From NCBI GenBank assembly GCA_024508935.1, contig JANINW010000006.1, positions 518,663 to 582,662 of the forward strand: DNA of 64,000 bases, in the 5' to 3' direction. The position numbers were made by a program, and so were the translations under genes. Source of the DNA: Flavipsychrobacter sp. (GTDB lineage: Bacteria; Bacteroidota; Bacteroidia; Chitinophagales; Chitinophagaceae). Within the stretch, counting starts at the first letter, position 1. Each line of letters begins with the position of its first letter. A model generated the notes under the pieces. The model had not been told where the DNA came from and ran no database searches. It saw only the letters and a program-made list of their open reading frames with translations. Below, piece after piece: positions 59,994-64,000 of the stretch.

Positions 59994-61814
59994 ATGGATC
60001 GTAATTCAGTCATTGGTTTTGCGCTGCTGGCATTATTGCTGGTAGGCTATATTTCTTACAACCAATATTCCCAAACACAGTACGCCAATAAAATGCGGGC
60101 GGATTCAATTGCGTATGCCAAAACGCACCCCAAACCGCTGGCCGATACGCTGAAAACCGCGCAGGCTATTGCAAGCACCGACACAGTCAACGACTCGCTG
60201 CGAAATGCACTGCCCGCTGCTTACCATGGACAGGCCCAGGTTATAAAACTGGAAAATAAAGACCTGTCTGTAGAACTGACCACTAAAGGTGCTCACCCTG
60301 TAAGTGCATGGCTAAAAGCATACAAAACTTCGAAAGGTGGCCCGCTGTATATCTTTAATGGTAAAGGCAATGAATTGAGCGCTGTACTTCCTGTAAACAA
60401 CGGTGCTACATCTACTGCCGACCTGTTTTATACCGCTACAGAAAAAACAGAAGCTAACGGAGATAAATCTGTTGACCTGTATGCAGATATGGGACAAGGG
60501 AAAGGTGTACATATAAAATACAGCCTGCCGCAAGAAGGCTATATGATGAATGTGAGCCTTTCGCTGGATGGCATGCCTGCCAATAACCTGGCGTTCAACT
60601 GGCAGACACATCCTTTGCATACCGAAAAAGACATTACTACCGAACGCAATAACACGCAGGCCTATTACCGCTTCAGGAATGAAGACCACGATTATTTCAG
60701 CTTTATCCGTAAGGATAAAGAAACACTGGAAAGCAGTGCACAATGGCTGGGCCTGCGCCTGCAATACTTTAGCACTGCGATCATTGGCGACAATGTGAAC
60801 CTGAATAAAGTAAACATAGCAGGCAATACCAAGCTTGCCGACAGCAATATAATAGCAGAGAATAAAAACACATTTGAAGCTGTAGCGACGGCTGCCGGTA
60901 ATGCTCCTTTGAATTTCCGCTGGTATATTGGCCCTAACCATTATAAAACCTTACGCTCGTATAAACTGGGATTGGATGAAATGGTGCCACTGGGCTACGG
61001 CCTGATGTTCTTCGTGAAGTACATCAATATGTGGATCATCATTCCGATCTTCAATACGCTGAGCGGGTTCATCAGCAACTATGGTGTTATCATCATGCTG
61101 ATGACCATCATCATTCGCCTGGTATTATCTTTCTTTACTTACAAGAGCTACTTGTCTAATGCTAAGATGCGCGTGCTAAAACCGGAACTGGATGAATTGC
61201 GCTCCAAGTATGCAGATGACCAGCAGAAATTTGGTATGGAGCAGATGAAATTATACCGCAGTGCAGGTGTGAATCCGTTGGGAGGTTGTTTACCTACATT
61301 ATTCCAGTTGCCCATACTATTTGCTATGTATTATTTCTTCCCTTCTTCTATTGAGCTGAGGCAGGAAAAATTTTTATGGGCAAGTGATCTGTCTACTTAC
61401 GATAGCATTGCCAACCTGCCATTCAATATACCTTTCTATGGCGATCACGTAAGTCTGTTCACTTTACTGATGACAGCTTCCAGCTTATTTCTGGCGTTAT
61501 ATAACCGCAATATGACACCTCAGGATCCTAACAATCCTATGCTGAAATGGATGCCTTATGTATTCCCGTTCCTGCTGATAGGTGTATTTAACAAAATGGC
61601 AGCCGCTCTTACCTTCTACTATTTCTTCTCTAATATGATAAGCATTGCCCAGCAATTCGTTATACAGAAGTATATCATCAACGAAAAGAAGATACATGCA
61701 CAAATACAGGAAAACAGGAACAAACCTGCTACGCCATCAAAATGGACACAGCGCCTGGAAGAGATGCAAAAAGTGCAGGCTGACCGTGCGAAACATGGGA
61801 ACAAAAACAAATAA
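59994..61814 (+). CDS. yidC: membrane protein insertase YidC
   Basis: A 606-residue insertase of the Gram-negative type. A first transmembrane helix (about 6-22) is followed by a periplasmic beta-sandwich domain to about 340. The five-helix insertase core begins near 350 with YINMWIIIPIFNTLSGFISNYGVIIMLMTIIIRLVLSFFTYKS. The hydrophilic groove Arg lies in this IIRL segment and the C1 hairpin follows (SNAKMRVLKPELDELRSKYADDQQKFGMEQMKLYRSAGVNP). It inserts inner membrane proteins alone or with SecYEG. The gene stands alone; rnpA, rpmH and mnmE are not near. Confidence 0.96.
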   Translation: MDRNSVIGFALLALLLVGYISYNQYSQTQYANKMRADSIAYAKTHPKPLADTLKTAQAIASTDTVNDSLRNALPAAYHGQAQVIKLENKDLSVELTTKGAHPVSAWLKAYKTSKGGPLYIFNGKGNELSAVLPVNNGATSTADLFYTATEKTEANGDKSVDLYADMGQGKGVHIKYSLPQEGYMMNVSLSLDGMPANNLAFNWQTHPLHTEKDITTERNNTQAYYRFRNEDHDYFSFIRKDKETLESSAQWLGLRLQYFSTAIIGDNVNLNKVNIAGNTKLADSNIIAENKNTFEAVATAAGNAPLNFRWYIGPNHYKTLRSYKLGLDEMVPLGYGLMFFVKYINMWIIIPIFNTLSGFISNYGVIIMLMTIIIRLVLSFFTYKSYLSNAKMRVLKPELDELRSKYADDQQKFGMEQMKLYRSAGVNPLGGCLPTLFQLPILFAMYYFFPSSIELRQEKFLWASDLSTYDSIANLPFNIPFYGDHVSLFTLLMTASSLFLALYNRNMTPQDPNNPMLKWMPYVFPFLLIGVFNKMAAALTFYYFFSNMISIAQQFVIQKYIINEKKIHAQIQENRNKPATPSKWTQRLEEMQKVQADRAKHGNKNK

Positions 61815-61835
61815 AATACATTAACAAAACTATAG

Positions 61836-61863
61836 AGCCGGTTCGATTGAACCGGCTTTTTTA
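61836..61863 (+). terminator. yidC terminator
   Basis: AGCCGGTTC (61836-61844) pairs with GAACCGGCT (61849-61857), loop GATT, followed by a T-run to 61862. It ends the yidC transcript. Confidence 0.85.
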
Positions 61864-61977
61864 TATTTCATTATTTCGTAGATTGCGTAACTCAAAAATT
61901 TTACATCAACCGTTTTTCGTTTCAATAGGGGTAAAAGTTCATATTTGCTTTCGACGCAGAAAAGAACTGAAATGAAA

Positions 61978-62003
61978 AAAGCCTTACAGTCATGTAAGGC
62001 TTT
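61978..62003 (-). terminator. terminator of the secreted-protein gene
   Basis: AAAGCCTTACA (61978-61988) pairs with TGTAAGGCTTT (61993-62003), loop GTCA. On the minus strand it is followed by TTTTTTCATTT, a good terminator 26 bp after the stop codon. Confidence 0.8.
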
Positions 62004-62028
62004 ATCTTTTACTAATGTAATCAGAGAG

Positions 62029-62985
62029 TTATTCTTTAAAGGTATAGCCTTCCGGCAATTGATAGTTTTCTTCAAAATTATATCGCATACTCCAGTAGAG
62101 TGGCAGCAATAACCATGCCCTCCGGCGGTCATCCACATGCGCTATGTCCTCTATATTATCATAAGTGATCTTGCGGCTTGCTGTGCGGGCTGTATAAGTA
62201 CCATACAGTTGTTTCTTACAGCAGGCAATGTGTTCCCAATCCAATGCAGTGTAAAGGAATGTGTTAGGCAAACTTCCGTCATAAATGGCAGTTGTTACCA
62301 ATTTTCGCAGTTGTTCTTTTTTATCATTACTACTCTGTTCCGCCATATGATGATGTACCAATATCCTGAAATTATTCATGATATCATCACTTAATTGGTA
62401 TGCACATGGTATGCCGTACCTTTTGAAATACTTTACCAGCCTGTCAAGATTATCAGCATCTACAGCGGCTAACTGTTTGTAGGCAAAAGCTTTTATGATG
62501 GTGTCTTTATTGTAGAGCAGGTCATCATTGCGTACAAACTGGTCTTTAGTATGTAGTTCTTTTATCAGTAAGCTAAACTCGATATTACTGTTGCGGTCAA
62601 ATTCTTTTTTTAGGGAATCAATACCTGTAACAAATGCCGTTACTTCAATTGCATTTGCCCTGTAACGGTAATATTCGGGATATAAGGCTGTATCATCGGC
62701 TGCATAGCCATTTAATATGCTTTCGTTATAATAGTACACAGCCTGTTTATCATTATTAAGTACTTCATACCAATAAGAGGCCAACTCCAGGTCTTCCTTA
62801 AACGGTCGCAAGACTGCTTTTGCCTTTTCGAAGCTGGCCACTGCATCTTTATAATTTTTCTTTACAACAGACACTTTTGCCGCATTCATATAGTTGTAGT
62901 ATGCTGCAACATTTGTTTTGAATTGTGCAATGGCATTGATGGAGAGAAACAGTATGGCTACCGGCAATAAGGCTTTGTTTAACAT
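62029..62985 (-). CDS. secreted helical-repeat protein of unknown function
   Basis: A 318-residue protein with a signal peptide about 1-20 (LLPVAILFLSINAIAQ). The first 100 residues resemble tetratricopeptide-type helices (AAYYNYMNAAKVSVVKKNYKDAVASFEKAKAVL). The middle and end are rich in Tyr, Asp, Leu and Lys with no recognised domain; two Cys lie in a HIACCKKQLYG segment. Exported and soluble, it may bind envelope partners. It stands alone upstream of gyrB on the same strand with hairpins on both sides. Confidence 0.7.
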   Translation of the reverse strand: MLNKALLPVAILFLSINAIAQFKTNVAAYYNYMNAAKVSVVKKNYKDAVASFEKAKAVLRPFKEDLELASYWYEVLNNDKQAVYYYNESILNGYAADDTALYPEYYRYRANAIEVTAFVTGIDSLKKEFDRNSNIEFSLLIKELHTKDQFVRNDDLLYNKDTIIKAFAYKQLAAVDADNLDRLVKYFKRYGIPCAYQLSDDIMNNFRILVHHHMAEQSSNDKKEQLRKLVTTAIYDGSLPNTFLYTALDWEHIACCKKQLYGTYTARTASRKITYDNIEDIAHVDDRRRAWLLLPLYWSMRYNFEENYQLPEGYTFKE

Positions 62986-63020
62986 ATGCGTGATTTGGGT
63001 ACACTATAAAAATAAAAAAA

Positions 63021-63039
63021 GCGGCTGTTGTGCAGCCGC
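63021..63039 (-). terminator. gyrB terminator
   Basis: GCGGCTG (63021-63027) pairs with CAGCCGC (63033-63039). On the minus strand the stem is followed by TTTTTTTATTTTT. It lies 21 bp past the gyrB stop codon. Confidence 0.85.
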
Positions 63040-63059
63040 CTTATTTATTAAAATTTTTA

Positions 63060-64000
<941 letters not shown>

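Overview
The window reads as chromosomal DNA of a Bacteroidota bacterium, probably of the Chitinophagaceae/Sphingobacteriia grade. The evidence is a SusC/SusD pair, a TonB-dependent receptor with a carboxypeptidase-regulatory N-terminus, GldH, futalosine-pathway MqnC, GSCFA and bactofilin genes, many TAnnTTTG (-7) promoter boxes, and start codons preceded by A/T-rich DNA without Shine-Dalgarno sequences. I see no tRNA or rRNA gene, insertion sequence, prophage, CRISPR array or integrase. Most of the window is compact housekeeping sequence.

Layout. 1-2.7 kb: a TonB receptor operon cut by the left edge, with direct repeats upstream. 2.9-7.8 kb: a small membrane protein, a SUI1-type initiation factor, a lone C-terminal transketolase half, an M28 peptidase and an M2 dipeptidyl-carboxypeptidase lipoprotein. 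7.8-13.2 kb: a SusC-SusD-lipoprotein nutrient-uptake operon. 13.4-17 kb: translation genes rplM, rpsI, rpsB, tsf, then rnhB. 17-21 kb: gldH-histidine kinase, yicC and an EnvC-like degenerate M23 protein. 21.2-24.5 kb: a three-gene operon of two radical SAM proteins and a methyltransferase. 24.5-27.6 kb: RNase G, a 30-residue bS22/mS38-like ribosomal protein, a TPR protein and HU. 28-36.9 kb: heme A synthase, a membrane-anchored patatin, a glycosyltransferase, hutH, a thioredoxin-like protein, a MerR regulator, mqnC and a TauE-type permease.

36.8-43.2 kb: an aminotransferase, manC, a Nfu protein, iscSUA and methylmalonyl-CoA epimerase. 43.1-48.6 kb: a surface-glycan-like group (Wzz-like protein, nucleotidyltransferase-like protein, GT4, methyltransferase, B12-binding radical SAM). 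48.7-54.2 kb: corA, a peptidyl-prolyl isomerase, a TIGR02757 protein, and a metB-hom operon behind a SAM-I riboswitch with a readable terminator/antiterminator switch. 54.2-59.8 kb: lpxH, a SixA-like phosphatase, a sugar-kinase-like/RapZ C-terminal fusion, clpP, a DUF1801 protein, a GSCFA protein and a bactofilin. 60-64 kb: yidC, a secreted protein of unknown function and the 3' part of gyrB.

Main points of interest are the radical SAM/methyltransferase operon (21.2-24.5 kb) and the second B12-radical SAM cluster (45.2-48.6 kb), whose products are unknown; the kinase-RapZ fusion beside lpxH; the Gly/Arg-rich tail on ribosomal protein S2; and several regulatory structures: the SAM-I switch, a possible rplM leader, a promoter inside a terminator before tsf, and a possibly leaderless SUI1 message. 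Nothing here is clearly a new defence or mobile system.
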